Shown: positions 17,790-27,155 of the stretch, in pieces
How positions within the stretch are numbered: position 1 is the first letter of the stretch
How the letters are laid out: the number at the start of each line of letters is the position of its first letter
DNA from: Clostridiales bacterium
GTDB lineage: Bacteria > Bacillota > Clostridia > Lachnospirales > Lachnospiraceae
DNA: 57,228 nucleotides
Assembly (NCBI GenBank): GCA_023663185.1
Contig: JAMPHY010000019.1
Coordinates: 1 to 57,228, forward strand
Reading direction: 5' to 3'
Program-made: the position numbers and the translations under genes
The notes under the pieces: generated by a model
Database searches by the model: none
The model's input: only the letters and a program-made list of their open reading frames with translations
Told to the model about the DNA's origin: nothing

Positions 17790-17996
17790 CTATTTGTTGT
17801 CCATACCGTATTTCTTATTGAACTTATCAATACGTCCTCTTGCCTGCGTCGCTTTCTGCTGGCCTGTGTAGAACGAATGGCATTTAGAACAAACTTCCAC
17901 GTGAATTTCCGGTTTAGTAGAACCTGTTACAAATGTGTTTCCACAGTTACATGTTACTGTTGCCTGATAATATTCAGGATGAATTCCTTCTTTCAT
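17790..17996 (-). CDS. rpmE: 50S ribosomal protein L31, zinc-binding form
   Basis: Small protein of the large ribosomal subunit, 68 aa. It carries four cysteines in the zinc-ribbon pattern (TCNC and VCSKC), so it is the C+ type that binds zinc and can be replaced by a zinc-free paralog under zinc limitation. The GxHP motif near the N-terminus (EGIHPEYY) is typical. AAAGGAG precedes the start. It has its own promoter just upstream, in the rho-rpmE interval. Confidence 0.97.
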   Translation of the reverse strand: MKEGIHPEYYQATVTCNCGNTFVTGSTKPEIHVEVCSKCHSFYTGQQKATQARGRIDKFNKKYGMDNK

Positions 17997-18076
17997 TTTA
18001 TATCTACGCTCCTTTTTTTAAAATCGCTGCTATATGTTTAGTTTTCAGTCCTGTCAAAGTAAACGACAGCTTATGT

Positions 18077-18105
18077 ATTATAGCATAGCTGTTTAACGTA
18101 TGCAA
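18077..18105 (-). promoter_or_regulatory. Promoter of rpmE and downstream genes
   Basis: On the minus strand TTGCAT (18100-18105) and a perfect TATAAT (18077-18082) are 17 nt apart. The start would be near 18070, giving a leader of about 74 nt with a CTGTC/GACAG hairpin. Confidence 0.8.
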
Positions 18106-18113
18106 GTATTTTT

Positions 18114-19580
18114 TTAAAGGAATCTCGTCTTTTTAACCATATTGACAAACTCAAAATTATTCCTAGTCCTTGCAAACATATCTAACACTTTATCTACTGC
18201 TTCCTCCGGCTTCAAACCGTTAAGCGCCTTTCTGATAACATTAATTGCTTCGAGTTCATCAGGTGAAAGCAGCAAATCGTCCCTTCTGGTTCCAGACTTA
18301 GGAATATCAATCGCGGGGAATACTCTCCTTTCGGAAAGCTTACGGTCAAGCACCATTTCCATATTGCCGGTGCCCTTAAATTCCTCATATACTACATCGT
18401 CCATCTTGCTGCCCGTCTCGACAAGCGCAGTTGCAAGTATCGTCAGACTTCCGCCCTCTCTCATATTTCTCGCCGCACCAAAGAAGCGTTTCGGCATATG
18501 GAGCGCTGCCGGGTCCAAACCACCCGATAATGTACGTCCACTCGGCGGAACGGTAAGGTTATAAGCCCTTGTCAATCTGGTAATGCTGTCCAAAAGTATT
18601 ACAACGTCTTTTTTATGCTCTACCAGCCTCTTACCACGCTCGATAACCATCTCGGAGACTCTCTTATGGTGCTCTGGAAGTTCATCAAACGTAGAATAGA
18701 TAACCTCCACATTAGGACCTTCAATAGCTTCTTTAATGTCCGTTACTTCCTCAGGGCGCTCATCAATCAGCAGTATAATCAAATGCGCGTCGGGAGTATT
18801 ATTTTGAATTGACTTTGCCACTTCTTTTAATAAGGTAGTCTTACCAGCCTTCGGCGGAGATACAATCATACCTCTCTGCCCCTTGCCGACAGGACTCATT
18901 AAGTCCATTATTCTCATCGCTACGGAAGAGCCCGGCACCTCAAGTTTAAGCCTTTCATTAGGGAAAATAGGCGTTAAATCTTCAAAATTAACCCTACGCA
19001 TAGCCACGTCCGGTGCATAGCCGTTGATGGATTTAACATAAAGAAGCGCGCTGAATTTCTCACTCTGCGTCTTGATTCTGGTATTTCCTTCCAGCATGTC
19101 GCCTGTCTTTAAGCCAAATCTTCTAATCTGACTCGGAGCTACATAAACATCATTTTCACCGGGAAGAAAATTCTCGCATCTGATAAAGCCGAAACCGTCG
19201 CTCATAACCTCCAGAATCCCATGCGCAAGAATTCCGCTGTCAAGCTCAGCAGGATATTTTTCTTCTTCGCTGCTAGAAGACGACGTCTCAGTTCTCTCCG
19301 TGCGCTCTGTTCTTTCTGTGCGTTCAGTTCTCTCTGCACGTTCCGTTCTCTCCGGTTTTTCTGTACGTTCTGTTCTCTCCGGTCTTTCCGTCTTTTCCGG
19401 CTTCTTCGGTACTAAAGACTTGACAACGACTTCTTTTCCCGCAGCCCTGTCTTTCTCGTCCTCCTTAAGCATAGCCTCTACTAACTCAGATTTTTTCATA
19501 GTAGAAGCTCTCTTAATGCCTCGCACCTTTGCGAGCTCTTTCAAATTCGCAAGCGCCAATGATTCATACTTTTCTCTCAT
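18114..19580 (-). CDS. rho: Transcription termination factor Rho
   Basis: Hexameric RNA helicase that ends transcription. The N-terminal SAP-like part (about 1-45) is followed by an inserted low-complexity stretch (about 60-108) of repeated Glu-Arg-Thr and a Ser run. The RNA-binding cold-shock domain ([21 protein letters not shown]) is here given only by its start GFGFIRC. The ATPase part has P-loop [10 protein letters not shown], Walker [11 protein letters not shown] and the Q/R loops near GLDPAAL. At 488 aa it is longer than E. coli Rho because of the insertion. AGGAGG precedes the ATG. Confidence 0.97.
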   Translation of the reverse strand: MREKYESLALANLKELAKVRGIKRASTMKKSELVEAMLKEDEKDRAAGKEVVVKSLVPKKPEKTERPERTERTEKPERTERAERTERTERTERTERTETSSSSSEEEKYPAELDSGILAHGILEVMSDGFGFIRCENFLPGENDVYVAPSQIRRFGLKTGDMLEGNTRIKTQSEKFSALLYVKSINGYAPDVAMRRVNFEDLTPIFPNERLKLEVPGSSVAMRIMDLMSPVGKGQRGMIVSPPKAGKTTLLKEVAKSIQNNTPDAHLIILLIDERPEEVTDIKEAIEGPNVEVIYSTFDELPEHHKRVSEMVIERGKRLVEHKKDVVILLDSITRLTRAYNLTVPPSGRTLSGGLDPAALHMPKRFFGAARNMREGGSLTILATALVETGSKMDDVVYEEFKGTGNMEMVLDRKLSERRVFPAIDIPKSGTRRDDLLLSPDELEAINVIRKALNGLKPEEAVDKVLDMFARTRNNFEFVNMVKKTRFL

Positions 19581-19591
19581 AAATTTCCTCC

Positions 19592-19667
19592 TGTGCTTTT
19601 AACACGTAATCTCAAGCAAAATACCCATTTTAAATACTATTTTAAATAACTTACAAGTTATTCATTT
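19592..19667. repeat. 76-bp direct repeat, copy 1 (rho leader)
   Basis: This stretch matches 20194-20269 at 69 of 76 positions in the same orientation. Together the copies flank the 169-aa gene. Copy 1 overlaps the last codons of that gene and forms the leader of rho. Both copies hold a 9-codon frame on the minus strand (19599-19628 here) that encodes MGILLEI plus two residues, but no ribosome binding site precedes it. Confidence 0.8.
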
Positions 19668-20167
19668 TCAACTTTTCCTATTCCAAGAAAATTTTCTAAA
19701 AATCCCTCTTTGTCATAATAAAATATCACCTTTTTTATAGAAAAGAAAAATAAAAATTTCCTTTCCATTATAATATCCGCTTCCAACATTCCGATTTTAA
19801 CAATATCCTTCCCGTTATCATATTCAGAAACCGGAAGCATCAAACCAAATTCATATTCTTTTTGCAGGTACACATCAGTAAATTCCCCTAAGTCTCCATA
19901 AGAGCTGCCACATGAAAATTTCTGTACCTTTTCCATAGCTTCTCTTGCTTTTGAATATTCAACTTCTTCTCCATTAAGTTCAAACACTGTATCTTTAGAG
20001 AAAAATTTGTCATACTGCCTCATATCATGGGAATTTAAAACAACGGCAAACTTCTTCGTGTAATTCCCCTCAACCCCATGTACATATAACGGATAAATAA
20101 CACACAGCAAAGCCACTATCAACCCTATAAGACCTATCCACATAAGTCTGTTTTCTACTCTTTGCAT
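19658..20167 (-). CDS. Hypothetical membrane-anchored protein
   Basis: A 169-aa protein of unknown function. One hydrophobic helix (about residues 11-30) follows a short basic N-terminus, so the bulk is predicted outside the membrane. The rest has a ketosteroid-isomerase-like feel (a helix-strand pattern with DKFFSKDTVFELNGEEV) but this is only an impression. The gene lies directly between two copies of a 76-bp direct repeat, which suggests it arrived with, or was bracketed by, a duplicated leader. AGGGG precedes the start by about 13 nt. Confidence 0.65.
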   Translation of the reverse strand: MQRVENRLMWIGLIGLIVALLCVIYPLYVHGVEGNYTKKFAVVLNSHDMRQYDKFFSKDTVFELNGEEVEYSKAREAMEKVQKFSCGSSYGDLGEFTDVYLQKEYEFGLMLPVSEYDNGKDIVKIGMLEADIIMERKFLFFFSIKKVIFYYDKEGFLENFLGIGKVENE

Positions 20168-20193
20168 GGTTCAAATTTAACCCCTCTTCATCT

Positions 20194-20269
20194 TGTGCCT
20201 TTAACGCATAATCTCAAGTAAAATACCCATTTTTAATACTATTTTAAATAACTTACAAGCTATACATTT
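20194..20269. repeat. 76-bp direct repeat, copy 2
   Basis: Second copy of the repeat described at 19592-19667. It lies upstream of the 169-aa gene on the minus strand. The 9-codon frame is at 20201-20230; its two internal non-synonymous differences from copy 1 are in the last two codons. The rest of the gap to the malic enzyme gene (20270-20524) is AT-rich and holds no ORF; a promoter for the plus strand is expected there but no pair of hexamers stands out. Confidence 0.75.
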
Positions 20270-20524
20270 ATATTTTAATTCACTCTTTGGTCAAGGGACT
20301 TCATTTCTTGATATGTATACTGAAATGCAATAACAAGCTATTTATAAAAATCATTATACACCATGTTGGACAAAATAGGAAGAGGAAATTTTGAAATTTT
20401 TGCAAGAAAATAAGCAAAAAGTGCAAAAGAGTATATTGCAGAAAAAACATAAATACTATATCATTAATAAAGATTTGTTATAAATTAAATGAATTAGCAG
20501 ACAGAATATGAATGGAGGATTATT

Positions 20525-21679
20525 ATGACAACAGGAGAAAAAGCGCTTCAAATGCACGAAGAATGGAGAGGTAAACTCGAAACAGTTTCCAAAACAGCGG
20601 TAAAAACAAGAGAGGACTTGGCAATCGCTTATACGCCGGGCGTTGCGGAGCCTTGTAAAGTAATCGCCAAAGATAAGGACGCCGCATACACATATACATG
20701 GAAGTCCAATACGATAGCCGTAGTTTCCGACGGAAGCGCGGTTTTAGGGCTTGGAAATATCGGTCCGCACGCCGCCATGCCGGTTATGGAGGGTAAAGCG
20801 GTTTTATTCAAAGAATTTGGCGGCGTCAACGCTGTTCCGATTTGCTTAGACACGCAGGACACGGAAGAAATCATCAAGGCGGTGACTTATCTCGCTCCGG
20901 GCTTCGGCGGTATCAATCTGGAAGATATCAGCGCGCCGCGCTGCTTTGAAATAGAAGAAAGATTAAAAGCAACGCTGGATATACCGGTATTCCACGACGA
21001 CCAGCACGGTACGGCAATCGTCGTGCTTGCAGGCACTATCAACGCCCTGAAAGTAATAGGTAAAAAGAAGGAAGACTGCAAGGTAGTAGTAAACGGTGCG
21101 GGCAGCGCCGGAATCGCCATTACCAAGCTTTTGCAAAGCTACGGCTTCTCAAATATCATTCTGTGCGACAGCACCGGTATAGTTTGCAAATCGAGAAGCA
21201 ATCTGAACAAAGTAAAGCAGCAGATGGCGGAATGCACCAATCCCAATAATATAAGCGGAACGCTTGCCGACGCTATGAAAGATTCCGATATTTTCATCGG
21301 AGTATCAGCGCCCAATGTCGTAACTTCTGAAATGGTAGCTTCGATGAATAAAGATGCCATTATATTTGCAATGTCTAACCCTGTCCCTGAAATCATGCCC
21401 GATGTAGCTAAAGCTGCGGGCGCACGTATAGTAGGTACGGGACGCTCTGATTTTCCTAATCAGATAAATAACGTAGTGGCTTTCCCCGGTATTTTCAAAG
21501 GGGCTCTTGAAGGACGCGCGCCGCAGATTACGGAGGAAATGAAGTTAGCTGCTGCCTATGCCATCGCAGGACTGGTTCCCGACGATGAGCTGAATGAAGA
21601 CAACATTATGCCGGAAGCATTTAATCCTAAAGTTGCGGAAGTCGTGGCGGAAGCGGTTAAAGCGCATATCCGTAAATGA
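20525..21679 (+). CDS. NAD(P)-dependent malic enzyme
   Basis: Oxidatively decarboxylates malate to pyruvate with reduction of NAD(P). This is the short bacterial form (384 aa) without a phosphotransacetylase extension. The N-terminal catalytic domain shows AYTPGVAEPC (Tyr) and VSDGSAVLGLGNIG, and the metal/catalytic region reads HDDQHGTAIV. The Rossmann loop is NGAGSAGIA. The C-terminal part has ATGRSDFPNQINN in the family form GTGRSDFPN. TGGAGGA precedes the ATG. It probably supplies pyruvate and reducing power in fermentative metabolism. Confidence 0.95.
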   Translation: MTTGEKALQMHEEWRGKLETVSKTAVKTREDLAIAYTPGVAEPCKVIAKDKDAAYTYTWKSNTIAVVSDGSAVLGLGNIGPHAAMPVMEGKAVLFKEFGGVNAVPICLDTQDTEEIIKAVTYLAPGFGGINLEDISAPRCFEIEERLKATLDIPVFHDDQHGTAIVVLAGTINALKVIGKKKEDCKVVVNGAGSAGIAITKLLQSYGFSNIILCDSTGIVCKSRSNLNKVKQQMAECTNPNNISGTLADAMKDSDIFIGVSAPNVVTSEMVASMNKDAIIFAMSNPVPEIMPDVAKAAGARIVGTGRSDFPNQINNVVAFPGIFKGALEGRAPQITEEMKLAAAYAIAGLVPDDELNEDNIMPEAFNPKVAEVVAEAVKAHIRK

Positions 21680-21757
21680 TAAGATAGAATGATAAATTCA
21701 AATTTACAGGCTGAAAAGCTGGATTATTAGTGAAAGCAAATTTATCGGAGAGCTACA

Positions 21758-22276
21758 ATGACTAAGGAAGATACCCTGATATTATATAAACTTATTATAC
21801 TGTATATGCTGGACCGCGCCGCATTTCCCATTACGAAGGCGCAGGTCGCAGATTTTATTCTTGAAAACGAGTATATGGACTTTTTGACTCTGCAGCAGGT
21901 ATTTTCCGAACTGGCGGACTCAGGCATGATTAACGCCAACACTATACGCAACCGCACACATCTTGCGATTACTACAGAGGGCAAAGAGACGTTGTCGTTA
22001 TTTGGCAACAGACTCAATGCCCTCACTAAGAAAAAAATCGACAGCTTCTATATGGAAAACGAAATGGAAATGCGCAACGAGGTTTCTATTATCTCCGATT
22101 ATTATAAGTCCACTTCTGGAGAATACGAGGCGCATTTGCAGGCAATAGAGAAAAAAGTGCGTCTGGTCGATATAACTCTATCTGTTCCAGATAAAGAAAC
22201 TGCCGCCGCCATATGCGACAACTGGCAGAAGAATAATCAGACGGTCTATCAGAGCCTAATAGAGCAATTATTCTAA
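21758..22276 (+). CDS. DUF4364 family protein
   Basis: A 172-aa soluble protein of the DUF4364 family, common in Clostridia and of unknown role. The N-terminal part (about 1-85) looks like a winged helix: helices around ITKAQVADFI and FLTLQQVFSEL, followed by ITTEGKETL. This suggests DNA binding. CGGAG precedes the start. Its last 9 nt overlap the 3' end of rarA on the other strand, so the two are convergent. Confidence 0.88.
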   Translation: MTKEDTLILYKLIILYMLDRAAFPITKAQVADFILENEYMDFLTLQQVFSELADSGMINANTIRNRTHLAITTEGKETLSLFGNRLNALTKKKIDSFYMENEMEMRNEVSIISDYYKSTSGEYEAHLQAIEKKVRLVDITLSVPDKETAAAICDNWQKNNQTVYQSLIEQLF

Positions 22277-23590
22277 TCCCTTTATACGCTTCATATGTTC
22301 CTTTATTTTTAATTCGTATCCGTTGCCGGAAGGCGTGTAAAATTCTTTACCGTTAAGTTCATAGGGCAGATATTGCTGCTCTACATAATGGTTGGGATAG
22401 TCGTGCGCATACTTATAGCCTGTGCCATGACCGAGTTTCGCCGCTCCCTTATAATGCGCGTCCTGAAGATGCGTCGGTATCGGCAGATTCCCCGTCTGCT
22501 CTACCATTTCCATAGCCTTAAAAATTGCATTGCTGGAAGAATTGCTCTTCGGCGCACACGCCACATAAGCTGCTGCCTGAGCCAAAATAATCTGCGCCTC
22601 AGGCATTCCTATTCTTTCGACTGCAAGCGAAGCACTGACCGCGACCGTCAAGGCATTCGGATCTGCGTTTCCTACGTCCTCTGCGGCGCATATCATAATT
22701 CTTCTGGCGATAAAAGCTACGCTTTCTCCCGCATATAACATTCTTCCCAGATAGTATACGGCAGCGTCAGGATCAGAGCCACGCATACTTTTGATAAAAG
22801 CCGAAATTGTATCATAGTGGTTATCGCCTGTCTTATCATAATTTACGACTCTTTTCTGAATACACTCCTGCGCCACTTCGAGCGTAATATGTATCTTTCC
22901 GTCCTCGCTTCTATTAGTCGTCATGACGCCAAGTTCAACTGCATTCAGGGCGTGTCTGGCGTCTCCGCCGGATAAATCCGCCAGAAATTCCAGCGCGTCA
23001 TCGTCGATTACCGCATCATACGCACCCATACCTTTATCTTTATCATATACGGCACGTCTGATTAATTCCTTAATATCTTCCCTTGAGAGCGGCTTTAACT
23101 CAAAAACTATCGAACGCGATATCAACGCTCCGTTGACTTCAAAATAAGGATTTTCCGTAGTTGCGCCTATAAGTATAATCGTCCCGTCTTCGACAAACGG
23201 CAGCAGATAGTCCTGCTGCCCCTTATTGAAACGGTGAATTTCATCAATAAAAAGTATGGTTTTCTTCCCATACATTCCGCTTACGTTTTTCGCCTGCTCC
23301 ACCACGGCTTCCATGTCCTTCTTACCCGCTATGGTCGCGTTAATCTGCGTAAATTCCGCGCTGGTGGTATTCGCGATAACCTTAGCAAGCGTCGTTTTGC
23401 CGGTTCCCGGCGGTCCATAGAAAATAATAGAGCTTAACTTATCCGCCTTGATAGCGCGGTAAAGCAGCTTATCTTTTCCTATTATATGCTGCTGCCCCAC
23501 CACCTCGTCAAGCGTAGCCGGACGTAGCCTTGCGGCAAGCGGCGCTTCCTTATCCATATTCGTATTTCTCATGTACTCAAATAAATCCAT
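22268..23590 (-). CDS. rarA: Replication-associated recombination protein A (MgsA/RarA)
   Basis: AAA+ ATPase that acts at stalled replication forks, related to the clamp-loader family. Family features: PLAARLRP and VVGQQHI at the N-terminus, Walker A GPPGTGKTT, Walker B LFIDEIHRFN, sensor 1 GATTENP, and the C-terminal MgsA region with MRGSDPDAAVYYLGRM. The length of 440 aa is normal. No clear ribosome binding site precedes the ATG. It is encoded downstream of, and on the same strand as, the ECF-S gene. Confidence 0.95.
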   Translation of the reverse strand: MDLFEYMRNTNMDKEAPLAARLRPATLDEVVGQQHIIGKDKLLYRAIKADKLSSIIFYGPPGTGKTTLAKVIANTTSAEFTQINATIAGKKDMEAVVEQAKNVSGMYGKKTILFIDEIHRFNKGQQDYLLPFVEDGTIILIGATTENPYFEVNGALISRSIVFELKPLSREDIKELIRRAVYDKDKGMGAYDAVIDDDALEFLADLSGGDARHALNAVELGVMTTNRSEDGKIHITLEVAQECIQKRVVNYDKTGDNHYDTISAFIKSMRGSDPDAAVYYLGRMLYAGESVAFIARRIMICAAEDVGNADPNALTVAVSASLAVERIGMPEAQIILAQAAAYVACAPKSNSSSNAIFKAMEMVEQTGNLPIPTHLQDAHYKGAAKLGHGTGYKYAHDYPNHYVEQQYLPYELNGKEFYTPSGNGYELKIKEHMKRIKGLE

Positions 23591-23737
23591 GCTGACTTTT
23601 TAGTTTCCTTAATTTAATAAATAATTACTATATAAATCTTTTACAGATTATCTTCTATGTATATTTTCTGTATGTAATCTGCTACACAAATTTACATTAT
23701 GTAACTATATCGATTTTACCACGAATATCGTTATTTG

Positions 23738-24247
23738 TCAGTATTTATATTTCTGATAAACATTCCACAGCTTGCAATGAAAACATATAATCACTCCCGC
23801 CACCGCGCCGATAGCAGCCTGAATAATTTCATACGGCAGCTTGATAATCGCATATTCGGGCGTGCTGTAAACATACGCCCGTCCTAACGTATACCCTATT
23901 ACCATAATCACCGCGCCTATAGCCACTCCTATTATTGCGCCTGCTTTATGGTTTTTCTTAAAAATCACGTTCGCAAATAACGATATGATAAACGCCTGTA
24001 TTCCATGCGTTACCAGCGAAACGAACATCGGCGCAGGATAGAAGAAAAAATCGCCCAAAAACGAACCTACGCCCCCGACTATTGCCGCATAAAAAGGATT
24101 CAGCAGAATAGCCGCCGTACAAATTGCTATATCACACAGATATAAATGCCCTCCAGGTACGGGAATACTAAAAGAACTCAAAACAATATTAAGCGCCATA
24201 AAAATGGCTGAGATGGTTATATCCTTCACGGAAATCGTATTTTTCAT
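23738..24247 (-). CDS. ECF transporter S component, substrate unknown
   Basis: Membrane protein of 169 aa with about six helices, matching the substrate-binding (S) subunit of energy-coupling factor vitamin transporters. Family-type features are the short N-terminal helix with ISAIFMALNIVL, a PGGHLYLCD loop, and a VGGVGSFLGD helix. It would use a shared EcfA-EcfT module encoded elsewhere. No riboswitch that would name the substrate is visible in the leader. A promoter with consensus -35 lies upstream; GAGAGGAG precedes the start. Confidence 0.82.
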   Translation of the reverse strand: MKNTISVKDITISAIFMALNIVLSSFSIPVPGGHLYLCDIAICTAAILLNPFYAAIVGGVGSFLGDFFFYPAPMFVSLVTHGIQAFIISLFANVIFKKNHKAGAIIGVAIGAVIMVIGYTLGRAYVYSTPEYAIIKLPYEIIQAAIGAVAGVIICFHCKLWNVYQKYKY

Positions 24248-24326
24248 AATTAATCTTACTCCTCTCTTATTTCACTCTTACTTCACTTGCGAATTTTAAT
24301 TCATACTTATCCCATGTGTTTTATAT

Positions 24327-24355
24327 ATATTAATATCTTTTTAATTACTTGTCAA
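24327..24355 (-). promoter_or_regulatory. Promoter of the ECF-S gene
   Basis: On the minus strand TTGACA (24350-24355), a 17-nt spacer, then TAATAT (24327-24332). The leader to the start codon is about 70 nt, with only one small hairpin (GAATT/AATTC). Confidence 0.7.
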
Positions 24356-24499
24356 TAAACATATCCATATTTTTACTGTTACTTTTTCGCTCGCTTAGCA
24401 AAGAAACTATTGCTAATCTAAATCCGATATGTGATAATATTAAGCAGAGAAATGTCTTAAATAAGCTTCACAGACAATGAAGATAAGAGGTTTGACGGT

Positions 24500-25792
24500 A
24501 TGAGCGGCTATCAGAATCGAAACAATATGGGAGAACAGATAAAAGACGCGCTTGCAGAAGCACTGCAGGGCGGCGATTTTAGTAAATTAAATGATTTGGT
24601 GTCGCAGACTGTCAATAGTGCAATTGATGATTTCAGAGCAAATATCGTACCGGATTTTAATTCCGAACAACACAGGGCAGCGGAAGAACGTGCCAATTCT
24701 GAGCAGCGCAAGGCACAGGAAGAACAGCGCAGGCAGCAGTTGCGGCAGGACTCCCACAACATACAGGAACAGACGCGGATTGCCAGACAGGATAAAATAA
24801 AGAATAAACTCAAAATCAAAAAGGTCGGAAACGTATCCAACGTATTATATCAGGTATTCGGCGGAATCGCCCTCGGCGTTACAGGCATTATGACTTTGGT
24901 AAGGCTTATCATGCTTGCCTCCGATGTACACTTAAGCGCAGGCGGCTGGATAGTCAATCTGATATTTCTGGCACTATCATACGGCATGATAAGCGTAGGT
25001 ATCAGTCAGCGCAAACGCCTAAAACGCGCGGAGCGTTATGTAAAGTTATGCGACCATAAGATGTATAAAAATATTAAAGACTTGGCAATGGCTTGCGGCA
25101 AAAAGGAACGCTACATTGTCAAAGATTTGCAGAAAATGATAAATCTGGGCTTTTTCCCAGAAGGACATCTTGACGAGCAAAAAACCTGCTTTATGCTAAG
25201 CGACGCTATATACTGGCAGTATCTTGACGTGGAAGAGAACCGCCGACGTATAGAAGAAGAAAACCAAATTGCTTCTAAAGCTGTAGAGGATACAAAGGAA
25301 GCTGAAAGCAACTCTTCCCCCGAAATATCGGCAGACCAGAATACCGAACTAAATACGATGGTGGCGGAAGGCATGGAATGTATCCGCAAATTAAGGGAAC
25401 TGAATGATAAAATCCCCGGCGAAGTTATTTCCACTAAACTATTCCGCTTAGAAAGCCTTTTAAAAGAAATATTCAGCAGTATCAGGGAACACCCCGAACA
25501 AATGCACCGTATGCACAAGCTGATGGACTATTATCTTCCCACCACGCTTAAACTGGTGGAGGCATATGAAGAATTTGACCGCGTAAGCGCTCCGGGGGAC
25601 GAAATAATAGCGGCAAAAGCTGAGATAGAAAACACTCTGGATACGATTAACCACGCATTCACGGAGCTTTTGAACAACCTTTTTCAAGATACGGTATTCG
25701 ACGCCACCACTGACGCGCAGGTGCTTAAGACCATGCTAGCCAGAGAAGGATTGATGAACGAGATGGAATTTGCCACGGTTAAGCGCGAGTAA
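24500..25792 (+). CDS. xpaC: XpaC-like protein (partner of TelA)
   Basis: A 430-aa protein of the XpaC family, named for 5-bromo-4-chloroindolyl phosphate hydrolysis, although the real role is unclear. The N-terminus (about 30-110) is a Gln/Arg/Glu-rich coiled coil. Two membrane helices follow (about 120-140 and 150-170), and the C-terminal half is cytosolic and helical. The next gene encodes TelA, its standard partner. AAGAGG precedes the ATG. The pair is associated with resistance to toxic anions and cell-envelope stress in other Firmicutes, mostly by association. Confidence 0.82.
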   Translation: MSGYQNRNNMGEQIKDALAEALQGGDFSKLNDLVSQTVNSAIDDFRANIVPDFNSEQHRAAEERANSEQRKAQEEQRRQQLRQDSHNIQEQTRIARQDKIKNKLKIKKVGNVSNVLYQVFGGIALGVTGIMTLVRLIMLASDVHLSAGGWIVNLIFLALSYGMISVGISQRKRLKRAERYVKLCDHKMYKNIKDLAMACGKKERYIVKDLQKMINLGFFPEGHLDEQKTCFMLSDAIYWQYLDVEENRRRIEEENQIASKAVEDTKEAESNSSPEISADQNTELNTMVAEGMECIRKLRELNDKIPGEVISTKLFRLESLLKEIFSSIREHPEQMHRMHKLMDYYLPTTLKLVEAYEEFDRVSAPGDEIIAAKAEIENTLDTINHAFTELLNNLFQDTVFDATTDAQVLKTMLAREGLMNEMEFATVKRE

Positions 25793-25838
25793 CATGAACT
25801 CATAGATTTCAATTGAGGCACGCTCTCGCTTTGTGGAA
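25793..25838. repeat. Partial copy C of the palindromic repeat element
   Basis: A 46-bp fragment starting directly after the xpaC stop codon. It matches the arm start CATGAACTCAT of copy B and the core edge GAGGCACGCTCTCGCT of copy A (reverse strand), then stops within the core. The other arm is absent. It lies between xpaC and telA on the coding strand. Confidence 0.7.
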
Positions 25839-25873
25839 CAGCTACATACATTATATTTGAATGGAGGAAAAAA

Positions 25874-27073
25874 ATGAGCACTAACTTAGATGAGATGTTG
25901 AAAAAAGCGCCTTCTTTAACTCTTGAGCCTTTTGCAGAGCAAACCACAGAAACTGACATAGTTGTCAGCAATAATGCGGTTCAGGTATCGGAGAATGCTT
26001 CTACTGCATTAAAAGAAGTATCCGAGGACGTACCGGAAATGGTCTTGACGCCGGAAGAACAGAAAATGGTGGACGATTTTGCCGCTAAGATTGACATTAC
26101 CAATACACAGATGGTAATGCAGTACGGGGTAAGCAGCCAGAAGAAAATCGCCGACTTCTCCGAAAACGCCTTAAACAACGTCCGTACCAAAGATATGGGT
26201 GAAATCGGGCAAATGCTAACAGGCGTAGTCGCAGAGCTTAAGGATTTTGACGAAGAAGAAAAGAAAGGTATCTTCGGCATATTTAAAAAGAGCAGCAATC
26301 AGCTCTCTAATCTTAAAGCTAAATATGACAAAGCAGAAGTCAACATCAATAAAATATGCAAGGTAATGGAAAACCATCAGGTAACGCTGCTTAAAGACGC
26401 GGCGATGCTGGATAAAATGTACGATTTAAACCTGAACTACTTCAAGGAACTGTCCATGTATATCGTTGCAGGTAAACAGAAACTTAAACAGGCAAGAGCT
26501 GTCGAACTTCCCGAACTACTTGCAAAGGCTGAGAAAAGCGGACTTCCGGAAGATACTCAGGCAGCAAATGATTATGCCGCCATGTGCGAGCGCTTTGAAA
26601 AGAAAATCTATGATTTGGAGCTTACGCGCACCATCTCAATGCAGATGGCTCCGCAAATCCGTCTCATACAGAGCAACGACACGGCAATGTCCGAGAAGAT
26701 ACAGTCCACCCTCGTCAATACCATACCGTTATGGAAAAGCCAGATGGTAATTGCGATAGGGCTTAATCATTCAAGTGAGGCGGCAAAAGCGCAAAAGGAA
26801 GTCACGGATATGACTAACGAGCTGCTTAAGAAAAACGCTGAAAACCTTAAGACTGCAACCATTGCCACCGCCAAAGAAAGCGAACGCGGTATCGTCGATA
26901 TCGAAACCCTGACCGCCACTAACCAGACGCTAATCAGCACTTTAGATGAAGTACTTAAGATTCAGGAAGAAGGACGCACTAAGAGGCGCAGCGCAGAACA
27001 GGAACTTATAAGAATTGAAGACGAAATGCGCCACAAACTCCTTGCGGTAAGCAACGCTTCAAGGCAGGCGTAA
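25874..27073 (+). CDS. telA: TelA-like toxic anion resistance protein
   Basis: A 399-aa cytosolic, mostly helical protein of the TelA/KlaA family, linked to tellurite and other toxic-anion resistance. The family is recognisable from the long coiled-coil middle with MEKNHQVTLLKDAAMLDKMY-like content (here VMENHQVTLLKDAAMLDKM), the TRTISMQMAPQIRLIQ segment and the C-terminal helix RRSAEQELIRIEDEM. TGGAGGA precedes the start. It forms an operon with xpaC and ends at a strong bidirectional terminator. Confidence 0.9.
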   Translation: MSTNLDEMLKKAPSLTLEPFAEQTTETDIVVSNNAVQVSENASTALKEVSEDVPEMVLTPEEQKMVDDFAAKIDITNTQMVMQYGVSSQKKIADFSENALNNVRTKDMGEIGQMLTGVVAELKDFDEEEKKGIFGIFKKSSNQLSNLKAKYDKAEVNINKICKVMENHQVTLLKDAAMLDKMYDLNLNYFKELSMYIVAGKQKLKQARAVELPELLAKAEKSGLPEDTQAANDYAAMCERFEKKIYDLELTRTISMQMAPQIRLIQSNDTAMSEKIQSTLVNTIPLWKSQMVIAIGLNHSSEAAKAQKEVTDMTNELLKKNAENLKTATIATAKESERGIVDIETLTATNQTLISTLDEVLKIQEEGRTKRRSAEQELIRIEDEMRHKLLAVSNASRQA

Positions 27074-27083
27074 AGATAAAAAA

Positions 27084-27115
27084 ACAGCAGACGATATTGC
27101 GGTCTGCTGTTTTTA
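27084..27115. terminator. Bidirectional rho-independent terminator
   Basis: Perfect 9-bp stem ACAGCAGAC/GTCTGCTGT with a 9-nt loop, followed by TTTTATT on the plus strand and by a T-run on the minus strand. It serves telA and the convergent third ABC exporter gene. Confidence 0.92.
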
Positions 27116-27155
27116 TTATAGTTATGTCGTTTACTATTGTTCCCTATCCTTCTTT

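Noticed and set aside
19599-19628. Nine-codon leader peptide gene upstream of rho
   Set aside because: The frame is kept in both repeat copies but has no ribosome binding site, so it is not listed as a gene.
20140-20200. tRNA-like GGTTCAAAT motif
   Set aside because: It lies in the leader of a coding gene and no cloverleaf can be drawn around it.
24248-24320. Riboswitch in the ECF-S leader
   Set aside because: The leader is short, with only one small hairpin and no recognisable aptamer core.
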